Assembly: GCA_025451295.1 (NCBI GenBank) | Contig: JANWKQ010000070.1 | Location: 1-46,637, forward strand | Length of the DNA: 46,637 nt | Reading direction: 5' to 3' | Origin: Flavobacteriales bacterium | GTDB taxonomy: Bacteria; Bacteroidota; Bacteroidia; CAIKAF01 | Shown here: positions 16,021 to 23,844 of the stretch, one piece after another | Layout: each line of letters begins with the position of its first letter | Position numbering within the stretch: the stretch's first letter is position 1 | Notes under the pieces: model-generated | Seen by the model: the letters and a program-made list of their open reading frames with translations, nothing else | Databases searched by the model: none | What the model was told of the DNA's origin: nothing | Program-made: the position numbers and the translations under genes

Positions 16021-16166
16021 AATTTTCTGTTGGTTGCTTTTGTTCCCCGGGTTGAAATCCGGTGTTTATTTTTATGTTTATGGGATGCATGTCGTATGAG
16101 TTGAATCCAGCCCGCCAATAACACAAGCACCAGGCCCAGCATGAGGAGATAGATCTTATTCTTCAT
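16017..16166 (-). CDS. 49-residue single-span microprotein, first gene of the operon
   Basis: An ATG at 16166 opens a 49-residue frame with an N-terminal span (MKNKIYLLMLGLVLVLLAGW) and a strongly basic, His-rich tail (RHASHKHKNKHRIS...). Its TGA overlaps the next start (ATGA). It is the first gene of a seven-gene leftward run. No clear TAnnTTTG is seen just upstream, so the promoter may lie further out, near the inverted repeat at 16235-16314. Confidence 0.6.
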   Translation of the reverse strand: MKNKIYLLMLGLVLVLLAGWIQLIRHASHKHKNKHRISTRGTKATNRKL

Positions 16167-16234
16167 TTTTTCTGTATCTGAATTATTTCATGTTACCCGA
16201 TCGGACCCCGGGGTGAAGCAAGTAGCTCCCGATG

Positions 16235-16314
16235 TAAGTAACTGTATTTTTTGCTGGTATGGCAGAGCGGCGTGAAGCAAGCTCCTGCCATACCTTGCAA
16301 AAAACAGTTACTTA
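16235..16314. repeat. Large imperfect inverted repeat between creD and the micro-membrane operon
   Basis: Arm one at 16235-16265 (begins TAAGTAACTGT, ends GGTATGGCAG) pairs with arm two at 16285-16314 (begins CTGCCATACC, ends ACAGTTACTTA) around a 19-base loop. The only breaks are one or two bases beside the T-run. A direct repeat GTGAAGCAAG occurs at 16213-16222 and again in the loop at 16272-16281. It begins just past the creD stop and may end that transcript, or it may be a small palindromic intergenic repeat. Confidence 0.7.
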
Positions 16315-16321
16315 CCAGGGA

Positions 16322-17683
16322 CTACTGCGTAACACCGGTAGAGGGCCCCATATTCTCTTCTTTTAAAATCAGGTTGTTATCATCTCCATTCTTGGTCCAT
16401 GAAATTTTCCGCGAGAAAAACATAACCAATGATAGAATGAAGAACAGACCAACACTGCCTGCAAGCAACGCATAATCTTCTAACTGGATCAGTGAGAAAA
16501 TAAACAGGTACAAAACGGAAATCAATATTCCGAAGATGATGGCTGTTTTTATGCTTTTAAAGATCATGCCGGTGTAAATACTGATCTGCAATACAACTGC
16601 CGTAGCTGCAATACCATAAGCGATATTGAATCCCGTGTATTCGCTGATGGATAGTAAAAGTGTGTAGAAAATGAGCAATGCTGCACCTACCAATATATAT
16701 TGGGCTGCATTGATCCTTCTTTTTTGTAACAATTCAATGAAAATATAAACAACAAAAGTTAGCGTTATAATGAGGATGGCATATTTAATACTGCGATCTG
16801 TTTTTGAATAATGATCCTGGCCCTGTAGTAATTTTACTCCCATATTATTTTCAGAAGTTTGAACATTTGGCATATCACCAAAACGATCGGGTACTGTTTT
16901 TCTAACGTCCATCGTATTCCATTTAGCGGTAAATCCTTTTTCGGTTACATTACTATTTGGTAGAATTTTTCCCGTAAAGGAAGGAATGCTCCAGGGAGAT
17001 GTAAGCTCAATACTGGTTTTATTTGCGTAGGGTTGAAGATTGAGTTGCTCGTATCCCTTAAGTTGCACATCAAAGGAGAAAGATTGATTATGCATGGAGG
17101 AATCAATATTGAGTTGAATGGGAGCTGCAATACCAGCAGGGATGAACTGAACGTCATATGGATTATTTGAAAATTCTGATTGGGCATCATTGGAATTTAA
17201 ACGAACCACATCTTCCATACCGGTATAATCGCTGATGCTCATAACGAGTTGGGCTTTGTCCCAGAGTATTCCTCCATTTTCCGCAGTGTTTGGATTTACA
17301 GAAAGATCTTTAAAACTACCCGCAAAGTTGAGTTTTGTTTTATACAGGACCACCTTGTATAAACTTCGATGTTTTACTTCCGGATCGATGTTTCCTTGAA
17401 TATTAAGTTCATTTGGTTTGATCCAGAGATAGGTCAATCCTTCCCGATTGTCGATACCATTTTTGTAAGTAGGGACCAATAACATGGGACCTTTGATTGT
17501 TTGTGCCGATGCCCACTTACTTACTACTTCTTCTTTCACCTCCTCCTGTCGTTGTTTTCGTTCGCGAACCAGGTCGTGAATAAGAAATTGTGGAATGAGT
17601 AAAAAAAGAATGAGAAAGAATACAAAGATTCCCCGGAATACCAGGTAGAATCTGTCATAGAATTGCATGAATTGATTTTTCAT
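16322..17683 (-). CDS. creD: CreD-family inner-membrane protein
   Basis: 453 residues, the usual CreD length. An N-terminal span (about 15-35) precedes a large periplasmic domain (about 40-300) with the family phrases GPMLLVPTYK and RFGDMPN..., then five to six spans in the C-terminal third (YAILIITLTFVVYIFIELLQKRRINAAQYILVGAALLIFYTLLLS and after). CreD is an envelope-integrity protein of unclear biochemistry, linked to beta-lactam response in proteobacteria. Here it follows a winged-helix regulator and a membrane protein, with its own operator-like palindrome 33 bases before the start. It is therefore likely under that regulator's control. Confidence 0.92.
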   Translation of the reverse strand: MKNQFMQFYDRFYLVFRGIFVFFLILFLLIPQFLIHDLVRERKQRQEEVKEEVVSKWASAQTIKGPMLLVPTYKNGIDNREGLTYLWIKPNELNIQGNIDPEVKHRSLYKVVLYKTKLNFAGSFKDLSVNPNTAENGGILWDKAQLVMSISDYTGMEDVVRLNSNDAQSEFSNNPYDVQFIPAGIAAPIQLNIDSSMHNQSFSFDVQLKGYEQLNLQPYANKTSIELTSPWSIPSFTGKILPNSNVTEKGFTAKWNTMDVRKTVPDRFGDMPNVQTSENNMGVKLLQGQDHYSKTDRSIKYAILIITLTFVVYIFIELLQKRRINAAQYILVGAALLIFYTLLLSISEYTGFNIAYGIAATAVVLQISIYTGMIFKSIKTAIIFGILISVLYLFIFSLIQLEDYALLAGSVGLFFILSLVMFFSRKISWTKNGDDNNLILKEENMGPSTGVTQ

Positions 17684-17715
17684 TTGTCTGTTTGTTTTTA
17701 TGATTTATTAAAAGT

Positions 17716-17732
17716 GCTTTGAAATTCAAAGT
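17716..17732. promoter_or_regulatory. Palindromic operator in front of creD
   Basis: GCTTTG-AAATT-CAAAGT. Read on the minus strand it is TACTTTGAATTTCAAAGC, sharing TACTTTGAATT and CAAAG with the palindrome upstream of the regulator operon (18702-18718). A TATACTTTG sequence overlapping its right half resembles a -7 element. Confidence 0.65.
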
Positions 17733-17750
17733 ATAAGTTCAAAAAAAATA

Positions 17751-18050
17751 CTATTGTAGTTTACGTATCATTTTTTCCAATGCATCCAAATGTGTTTTAA
17801 ATGCTTTTTCACCCAGCTTGGTGGCAGAGTAGGTGGTATTTGTCTTGCGCCCAATAAATCCTTTCTGCACACGAACATATCCATTCTCTTCCAATCCTTT
17901 TAAATGGGAGGCCAGGTTACCGTCGGTTACTCCGGTGAGTTCTTTGAGCTGATTAAAGCTCACATGATCGTTCACCATGAGTGCACTCATAATACCCAGC
18001 CGTACACGGCTGTCAAAGACTTTATTTAACTGATCTATAAAGTTCGACAT
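17751..18050 (-). CDS. Winged-helix transcriptional regulator (HTH_34 type)
   Basis: 99 residues, almost entirely one winged-helix domain: helix-turn-helix at about 30-55 (VSFNQLKELTGVTDGNLASHLKGLEENGYV) and a wing (VRVQKGFIGRKTNTTYSATKLG). This small MarR/ArsR-like family usually acts as a dimeric repressor. It starts seven bases after the membrane-protein gene, and creD follows. Two near-identical 17-bp palindromes, one overlapping the operon promoter and one before creD, are the probable binding sites, giving autoregulation plus control of creD. Ligand unknown; there is no Cys pair or His cluster that would suggest a metal sensor. Confidence 0.9.
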   Translation of the reverse strand: MSNFIDQLNKVFDSRVRLGIMSALMVNDHVSFNQLKELTGVTDGNLASHLKGLEENGYVRVQKGFIGRKTNTTYSATKLGEKAFKTHLDALEKMIRKLQ

Positions 18051-18057
18051 GCTTCAG

Positions 18058-18693
18058 TTAATTGGTTTTCCGGTCATATTTCGACCACATATAGATCCCA
18101 TAGATGATATGACAAAATCCAAACCCGAGTATCCAGAAAATAAAACTATAATCCGAAAAAAGAAGATTAACTAATCCCAATGCGATAATAGTTAATGCAA
18201 GGTACAGGGTTTCATGGATCGTAAATTTATATACACTGAAAAGTGAAATGCCATACACAATCAAACTCATCGGTGCAATATAAAGAAAGTCCTGCTTACC
18301 GATCATATAAATAATAAACATGGTTCCGGCAGTAAAAGGGACCAGAAAATGAAAGGCCACTTTACGGCTCATATTGCCCCAGATATTTATTTTCTGCTTT
18401 TGAGATTTGATATAGGTAAAAATAAAGGCGCTGACCATAGCTACCAGAAAAGTTCCGATAGCAATGTACGACAAGGGGTGAAAAACATAATCGGTAACGG
18501 TATCATAGCCTTGCCGGCGAAGGGCTTTGTACGTTTCCTGTTCACTCAGGTCAACATAGGGATAAGCCAGGGCCGCACCAATGAGTGCTGTAGTTCCGGC
18601 CGCCACACCACTCCATCCACTGAGGCTGATGAAACGGCTGGACTTTTCCATCATGGATTTGATCTCCTTTAATTGCTCAAGTTCGTTGGTCAT
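18058..18693 (-). CDS. Membrane protein of the creD operon
   Basis: 211 residues. A charged N-terminal helix (MTNELEQLKEIKSMMEKSSRF) precedes about six spans (LSGWSGVAAGTTALIGAALAY, LSYIAIGTFLVAMVSAFIFTY and four more) and a basic end. It is the regular partner of the HTH_34 regulator in Bacteroidota and is often annotated as hypothetical. The short coiled N-terminus followed by spans could let it touch the regulator at the membrane; this is speculation. Its promoter is overlapped by the palindromic operator. Confidence 0.75.
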   Translation of the reverse strand: MTNELEQLKEIKSMMEKSSRFISLSGWSGVAAGTTALIGAALAYPYVDLSEQETYKALRRQGYDTVTDYVFHPLSYIAIGTFLVAMVSAFIFTYIKSQKQKINIWGNMSRKVAFHFLVPFTAGTMFIIYMIGKQDFLYIAPMSLIVYGISLFSVYKFTIHETLYLALTIIALGLVNLLFSDYSFIFWILGFGFCHIIYGIYMWSKYDRKTN

Positions 18694-18701
18694 AAAAAAG
18701 T

Positions 18702-18718
18702 ACTTTGAATTACAAAGT
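18702..18718. promoter_or_regulatory. Palindromic operator overlapping the regulator-operon promoter
   Basis: ACTTTG-AATTA-CAAAGT. Its right half (read on the minus strand, TAACTTTG) is also the -7 element of the promoter, so a bound repressor would block RNA polymerase. It matches the palindrome before creD. Confidence 0.7.
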
Positions 18719-18742
18719 TAAACATAGTTTTATAACGTGCAA
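18713..18742 (-). promoter_or_regulatory. Promoter of the membrane protein - regulator operon
   Basis: On the minus strand TTG (18740-18742), 19 bases, TAACTTTG (18713-18720): a full match to the Bacteroidota promoter form. The start codon is about 20 bases downstream of the -7 element. Confidence 0.75.
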
Positions 18743-18805
18743 ATTTATTTTTATTGTGAAGATTGTTTTTTGGCCTCTTCCGATCTGCCGAACCTTCCGG
18801 AAACC

Positions 18806-18833
18806 AAAAAGGCTGCCCGGAGGACAGCCTTTT
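18806..18833 (-). terminator. Terminator of the T9SS Asp-box protein gene
   Basis: AAAGGCTG (18808-18815) and CAGCCTTT (18825-18832) pair around a nine-base loop; on the minus strand a T-run follows the stem. It lies just past the stop at 18854. Confidence 0.8.
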
Positions 18834-18853
18834 CTGATCTTTACTTTTTAAGA

Positions 18854-20716
18854 TTATTTAGCAACGGTAAACTTCTTTGAATAAGTCTTAGCCGAGGTGC
18901 TCATATTTACAGTATACATACCAGAAGCCAACCCGGTTATATCCAGATTAAAGATGTTACCATTCAACAGGTTTGAAGGATCAATGGTCCTTACCACTTG
19001 TCCCATGCTATTTACAACCGAGATATTTTTGATATTCTCACCTTCTTTGATCTGGATATTCAATACATCTGTGGTTGGATTCGGATAGATATTGAAGCTG
19101 ATGGTTTGTTCATCTTCTACACCTGCAGCAAAACAGGAAACATAACCATAACACTGACTTGAGAAACTCCATGAAAGATCAATCGTTAATGGGTCCATAA
19201 AATCTTCATCACAGAATTTAGCCCCCTTGCCCATATAATGATAGATGGTAGCACTCAAGGCATCTACCGGCACTTCCTGACTAACAATTGGTAAAGTATA
19301 TTCTGGACCACCGTTTAATCCTTCCAGCACATAAGGCGCCATGGTAGGCGTGATCACAAACTCTTCGTTTTGCACACCGGTGATCTGTTTCCAGCAGGTC
19401 CTTTTGCCATTGGTAAGATTAAACCCGGCTATAAATGTATTGGGCGCTTCATTGGATGCAGCGCCGGTATGTATCAATGTATCTGTATCAGACCAGGAAT
19501 AGAACATGATGCTTCCGTCGGCTGTTCTGGCAATCTGGCTATAGTTGTCAACACCCAGAGGCGTTGGACTTTCCGGCACACTTGTCCTGAATGTATTGAC
19601 CTGACCGACATACAGGAATGTCCAGGTAGTTCCTCCATCCGTCGAATAAATATCTACTGCGTTTTTGGGGTAGCCTGACCAAACAGAATATTGTTTAGGA
19701 CCTGTTACTACACCAAATGTATCTGTTCTCTCCACAGCACAAAGCGTGGTAAAAATGTGAAGGTTATTATTCATGTCGACCGTAATATCACATTCAAAAG
19801 AGGTTGCCACTTCTGTACATGATTCAATGGCTGTACCGGTATCAAAAAGATATTGCTTGATGCTATCCGCAAGACCCGGGATCCCATCCACATGTAATTC
19901 GTTTGCAGCACTCCAGGTAGTTCCTGCATCGGTTGATTTATAGATAACAGGATTGTAGGTTGAGTCTGCAGTTCCAATATCGCCCAGGAAAACAATGTAT
20001 CCTGTTTGACCATCATTTGAAAAGGCAACATTGGGTCCTGTTAGATGGCGGTTACCATCAAATGTGGTACTGTGCGGAGAATAAAGGGCTGTATGTTTTA
20101 CCCAGTTTACATTTCCTGCAGCAAAGGTTCCTTTATACACATTGATCGAATCGATATAGGTGGTGTCGGATGTTGTGGCATTCTCAGCCATCCAGAAAAC
20201 ACCATTGGTACTTTGACATAATCCACCTGGTATAAGCGTACTGGTATTTTGAAAAGGGTAATTTTCGGTTGTAGTAACAGGATTGGTGGTGGAAACCTGG
20301 CAGGTTCCGTTTACATGCCCATCGAAGTTAGTGCCCAGGGTGGGACCAGACCAAACAATATACGCACTGAGTGGATTTGTATTTCCGGTAGGGTTATATA
20401 AAAATGATTCAGGATAACGTGCTCTGCGGGTATAGGTGGAGTTAAGTACACCCAATTCGGTGAACCAGGTTACTCCGGCATCTGTTGAGATGGAATAACG
20501 AAGACGTCCATTGTCGGCAGCGCCCTGGCCATAGAGTGCAATATTGTGACGAAATGTAAAACCAACCAGGTTTAAGGCCGGATCAACAAATACCTGATTT
20601 TGCGAAGTTCGCAGCATGCTATAAGCATTGGTTGATTGCCCAATGGGTTGAGAGTTTTGAGAAAAGGAAAAGGAAGCACTTGTAAGAGCAACTAAACCGA
20701 GTAATATTTTTTTCAT
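18854..20716 (-). CDS. T9SS-sorted secreted protein with Asp-box (sialidase-like) repeats
   Basis: 620 residues. Signal peptide MKKILLGLVALTSASFSFS. Three Asp-box motifs of the form SxDxGxTW are visible (STDAGVTWF near 60, STDAGTTWS near 275, STDGGTTWT near 375), which mark a sialidase/exo-alpha-type beta-propeller. The last 80 residues are a type A T9SS sorting domain: FNIYPNPTTDVLNIQ, a middle VVNSMGQVVRTI and GMYTVNMSTSAKTYSKKFTVAK. The protein is therefore exported by T9SS and attached to, or released from, the cell surface. Glycosidase activity is not shown; many such propellers are only adhesive. A TAAATTTG element (20742-20749, minus) precedes the start. Confidence 0.88.
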   Translation of the reverse strand: MKKILLGLVALTSASFSFSQNSQPIGQSTNAYSMLRTSQNQVFVDPALNLVGFTFRHNIALYGQGAADNGRLRYSISTDAGVTWFTELGVLNSTYTRRARYPESFLYNPTGNTNPLSAYIVWSGPTLGTNFDGHVNGTCQVSTTNPVTTTENYPFQNTSTLIPGGLCQSTNGVFWMAENATTSDTTYIDSINVYKGTFAAGNVNWVKHTALYSPHSTTFDGNRHLTGPNVAFSNDGQTGYIVFLGDIGTADSTYNPVIYKSTDAGTTWSAANELHVDGIPGLADSIKQYLFDTGTAIESCTEVATSFECDITVDMNNNLHIFTTLCAVERTDTFGVVTGPKQYSVWSGYPKNAVDIYSTDGGTTWTFLYVGQVNTFRTSVPESPTPLGVDNYSQIARTADGSIMFYSWSDTDTLIHTGAASNEAPNTFIAGFNLTNGKRTCWKQITGVQNEEFVITPTMAPYVLEGLNGGPEYTLPIVSQEVPVDALSATIYHYMGKGAKFCDEDFMDPLTIDLSWSFSSQCYGYVSCFAAGVEDEQTISFNIYPNPTTDVLNIQIKEGENIKNISVVNSMGQVVRTIDPSNLLNGNIFNLDITGLASGMYTVNMSTSAKTYSKKFTVAK

Positions 20717-20741
20717 TTTTATTGGATTGAGATTAATGAAA

Positions 20742-20749
20742 CAAATTTA
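20742..20749 (-). promoter_or_regulatory. -7 element of the Asp-box protein gene
   Basis: TAAATTTG on the minus strand, 26 bases before the start codon. No TTG at the expected spacing. Confidence 0.4.
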
Positions 20750-20872
20750 AGTATTCAGGCCAATAATGGTTGCAGTGGTTGGTGTTTTGCCTGGGAATCC
20801 AACTTGTTAAAACGGTGTATTCTTGCCCATTTGGCAGTTTATCAGTTAATTAGCTTTTATACAGGGAAACAT

Positions 20873-20903
20873 TTGAAATATATTTACTATTATTGTATCT
20901 TTA
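20873..20903 (+). promoter_or_regulatory. Promoter of the PA-domain T9SS protein gene
   Basis: TTG (20873-20875), 20 bases, TATCTTTA (20896-20903, one mismatch from TAnnTTTG). The start codon is 42 bases further on. Confidence 0.5.
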
Positions 20904-20944
20904 AAAATATTTAAATAACTCTAAAAAATTAAAAATTACTGATT

Positions 20945-22663
20945 ATGAGAAGAGCTTTATTCTTGTTACTGACACTGGGCTTTGTGTCGCAAATAAATGC
21001 ACAGGTGATCTTTTATATGGAGTCACCGGCGCCTGTAGTAGGCAATTACGATATGACCTGGGCTGATCCAGGCGGTGGGTGGGGTTGTCCCGATCTGAAT
21101 ATCCCTGGAAATTCAGTTCTAGACACACTTGCTTTTGCTTTGGGTACTGACTCCTTATGCTGCAATGCGATCACAAATCCGACAGCAATCAATGGTAAAA
21201 TTGCGGTTTTATATCGTGGAACCTGCGAATTCGGAGTAAAGGCGTTAAATGCACAAAATGCAGGTGCAGTAGCGGTTGTTATTATCAATAATATTCCTGG
21301 AGCACCCATTGCTATGGGACCCGGAGCACAGGGGATCAATGTAACCATTCCGGTTGTGATGATCACCCAGGCTGACGGTGCTGCATTGAGAGCCTCTATT
21401 CTTACAGGTAATGCTACAGCATTTATCGGATCGAAATTTGGATTCTATCCAAACGACCTTGGTATTTGGCCGAAAGACTATATTCTTGCTCCTGCTACTT
21501 CAAATCCTGAAGTAACCAATAGTATTGCCAGTGAATTTACTGCTGCACTCGGATCCTGGATCATTAATTTTGGACAGAATGCTCAAACCAATGTTACACT
21601 TCATGGAAGCATTACTTATATGGGAGGATCAGTTTATTCTCAAACTTCTTCTCCGGTAACTATTCCGGCTGGTGATAGCCTTTGGGTTCAACTTCCATGG
21701 TTCAGCCAGGCTACTTATCCTTCAGGATTGTATAAGTTTACTTATACCGTAGCTTCTGATTCAGCTGATGACTTTACAGATGATAACAAACGCAGAGCTG
21801 ACTTCACAATCAGTGATACACTCTTTTCATTGGCACCGATTGATACGGTTACTTTGATGCCAATTACAAATGCAAGTTATCGGCCATCCGGTAGCACCAA
21901 TGATTTTGAAGCATGTCTTAACTTCAGGGATTCTCTGGCCAGCCGATTGGTTGTTCAGGGAATGTGGTTTTCAGCAGCTACTTCAGCAACAGATTCTTTA
22001 ACGAATCCAACTGTATTGATCGAAACCAACATTTATAGCTGGGACGATGTATTTACGGATGTATTAGGAACTGTTACAATGGATGCATTAACTCCTGTGG
22101 CTTTTGGAAGTTATACGTATACATCCAACCTTCAAAACCAAATGGTATATGCTCCGTTCTCGCAGGATTTTTTCCCATTAGATAACCAACGTTATTTGTT
22201 TTGTGTAAAAGCGAGTGCTTCTAACACAAATACTTTCCTTGGTTTTGGAACCACGGTGGATTATGATGAACATATCAACCAATATCTGCAACCGGTATCT
22301 CCTATTGCTGACGGAGCAACCTGGTATTGGGCCGGATTTGGAACCGATGTAGTTCCTTCAATCGCAGTTAAGATGTTTGATGAAACCACATTGGGTACAG
22401 AAACAATTTCAGCCATTTCAGGTGGAAATCCATATCCAAATCCTGCTTCAAACATTGTCTATATTCCTATGAACCTGGTAACCGGTGATATGGAAATTAC
22501 GATCCTTGATATGCAGGGAAAAGTGATCAAGACAGAAGTACGTAACATCACAACTCCAGGCTCACTTCCTGTAAATATTGAAGGAGTAAGCAATGGACAG
22601 TATATTATTCGTTTGACCAATGGACAAATGACACAGTCATTCAAAGTTCTGATCAACAACTAA
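20945..22663 (+). CDS. T9SS-sorted secreted protein with a PA (protease-associated) domain
   Basis: 572 residues. Signal peptide MRRALFLLLTLGFVSQINA. A PA domain occupies about 45-160: GKIAVLYRGTCEFGVKALNAQNAGAVAVVIINN, then VTIPVVMITQADGAAL, the usual closing strand. No protease domain follows; the centre (170-480) looks like beta-sandwich repeats. A T9SS type A sorting domain closes it: GGNPYPNPASNIVYIP, ITILDMQGKVIK and GQYIIRLTNGQMTQSFKVLI. PA domains often gate or recruit substrates for peptidases, so a surface-exposed binding role is plausible but unproven. Divergent from the Asp-box gene, with 228 bases between. Confidence 0.87.
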   Translation: MRRALFLLLTLGFVSQINAQVIFYMESPAPVVGNYDMTWADPGGGWGCPDLNIPGNSVLDTLAFALGTDSLCCNAITNPTAINGKIAVLYRGTCEFGVKALNAQNAGAVAVVIINNIPGAPIAMGPGAQGINVTIPVVMITQADGAALRASILTGNATAFIGSKFGFYPNDLGIWPKDYILAPATSNPEVTNSIASEFTAALGSWIINFGQNAQTNVTLHGSITYMGGSVYSQTSSPVTIPAGDSLWVQLPWFSQATYPSGLYKFTYTVASDSADDFTDDNKRRADFTISDTLFSLAPIDTVTLMPITNASYRPSGSTNDFEACLNFRDSLASRLVVQGMWFSAATSATDSLTNPTVLIETNIYSWDDVFTDVLGTVTMDALTPVAFGSYTYTSNLQNQMVYAPFSQDFFPLDNQRYLFCVKASASNTNTFLGFGTTVDYDEHINQYLQPVSPIADGATWYWAGFGTDVVPSIAVKMFDETTLGTETISAISGGNPYPNPASNIVYIPMNLVTGDMEITILDMQGKVIKTEVRNITTPGSLPVNIEGVSNGQYIIRLTNGQMTQSFKVLINN

Positions 22664-22676
22664 GCATACATGATAG

Positions 22677-22714
22677 AAAAAGCCATCCGCCTCTGGTGAG
22701 ATGGCTTTTTTTTT
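22677..22714 (+). terminator. Terminator after the PA-domain gene
   Basis: AAAGCCATC and GATGGCTTT pair around a 12-base loop, followed by a long T-run to 22714. Confidence 0.88.
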
Positions 22715-22752
22715 GATTTTTTGAAAAGAAGGCAATAATCGCCTAAATTTTT

Positions 22753-22760
22753 TAGTTTTG
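22753..22760 (+). promoter_or_regulatory. -7 element of the lipoprotein gene
   Basis: TAGTTTTG matches TAnnTTTG, 16 bases before the start codon. No TTG at standard spacing. Confidence 0.4.
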
Positions 22761-22776
22761 TAGTATAAATACGTTT

Positions 22777-23670
22777 ATGATGAAATCACTCAAGTTTTTA
22801 TCTCTTTTAGGGGTTGTTTTTATAGCTCTTACTTCCTGCGAGGAAACTCCACCACCACAAGATCCAAGGCTCGTTTTTAAATTTACTTTCGATAGTACAC
22901 AGGCCCGTCTTGACAATATTGGAAACCCTTCCTCCATGCCGGCAAATCATCGTGGACAACATCCACAATTCAACCAGATGAGTGCACACTATATTGAACT
23001 AGCACCAACGGCAACTACAGCGTTAGGTACAGGAGAGATTCTTTATCTGGCACCTTCAACTACTGCAGGAGGTCCAACAGCTATTGATTTCAGCCAAGGC
23101 GTGAAAGTAGGAGCAAATCAGGAATTTTTCTCGATGGCATTAAAGGACATAGCACCGGGAACCTATGATTGGTTAAGGATCTCGTTAGCCTACCAGAATT
23201 ATGACATTCAGTATAGAATTGGTCCACCTGCCTTCCCATCTACCTATGATGGAGTTGGAACCACAGCATCTTTCATTGGATTTAACACCTATATCGGGAC
23301 ATATAATATAAATACTCAGCCGATTACGGTAAATGACGATAAGCTTCAGGGGTATTGGGGGTTTGAAACCACCATTCTGGGAACCCCATATACTGTAACA
23401 GGACAGGCGCCTCCGGGAGCAACAACCGTTCCTAATCCATTATTTGCAACATCGCCTATCCCAGCGGGTTCATGTGTGGTTACGGCAGCTTTCTCAGCCC
23501 CATTGACAATTACAGGCAATGAGACCCAGGATATTGTGATCAATGTTTCCCTTTCCATCAACAATAGTTTTGAGTGGATTGAGTCAGGTGGAAATAATTA
23601 CTATGAACCTTTAAATGGTGATACAGTCATCGATATGGGAGTTCGTGGAATGATCCCATACGTCCAATAA
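22777..23670 (+). CDS. Lipoprotein, unknown
   Basis: 297 residues (or 296 from the second of two adjacent ATG codons). The lipobox is LTSC after MKSLKFLSLLGVVFIA. The mature protein is beta-rich with an opening PRLVFKFTFDSTQARLDNIGN and repeated phrases such as GTYDWLRISLAYQNYDIQYR; a Pro/Gly-rich stretch (TGQAPPGATTVPNP) sits near 210. No enzyme motif seen. Similar lipoproteins with an 'RLVFKFKFDxxQxRLxNxG' opening occur in Bacteroidota and carry no assigned function as far as I know. It has its own promoter element and a strong terminator, so it is a single-gene unit. Confidence 0.75.
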   Translation: MMKSLKFLSLLGVVFIALTSCEETPPPQDPRLVFKFTFDSTQARLDNIGNPSSMPANHRGQHPQFNQMSAHYIELAPTATTALGTGEILYLAPSTTAGGPTAIDFSQGVKVGANQEFFSMALKDIAPGTYDWLRISLAYQNYDIQYRIGPPAFPSTYDGVGTTASFIGFNTYIGTYNINTQPITVNDDKLQGYWGFETTILGTPYTVTGQAPPGATTVPNPLFATSPIPAGSCVVTAAFSAPLTITGNETQDIVINVSLSINNSFEWIESGGNNYYEPLNGDTVIDMGVRGMIPYVQ

Positions 23671-23690
23671 TAAAGGCATTTTACCTTATG

Positions 23691-23729
23691 AGACCTGCAA
23701 TTTGAGAACAAATTGCAGGTCTTTTTTTT
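23691..23729 (+). terminator. Terminator after the lipoprotein gene
   Basis: A perfect 13-base stem, AGACCTGCAATTT (23691-23703) with AAATTGCAGGTCT (23710-23722), a six-base loop and a T-run. Confidence 0.92.
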
Positions 23730-23791
23730 GAACCTAATTTACCAAGCTGTGTATCTTAACAATAACCTGTTGAATCATCATGGTCCTATTT

Positions 23792-23822
23792 TTGCATTGG
23801 ATTCTACAATTAATTATATTTG
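23792..23822 (+). promoter_or_regulatory. Promoter of the cupredoxin gene
   Basis: TTG (23792-23794), 20 bases, TATATTTG (23815-23822): full match. The start codon at 23845 is 22 bases downstream and supports that start over the earlier in-frame ATG at 23713, which lies inside the previous terminator. Confidence 0.7.
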
Positions 23823-23844
23823 TAACAACAAGCACGCTTCATCT

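Noticed and set aside
23713-23844. Earlier in-frame ATG for the cupredoxin gene
   Set aside because: It falls in the preceding terminator; the promoter at 23792-23822 is downstream of it and the signal peptide begins at 23845.
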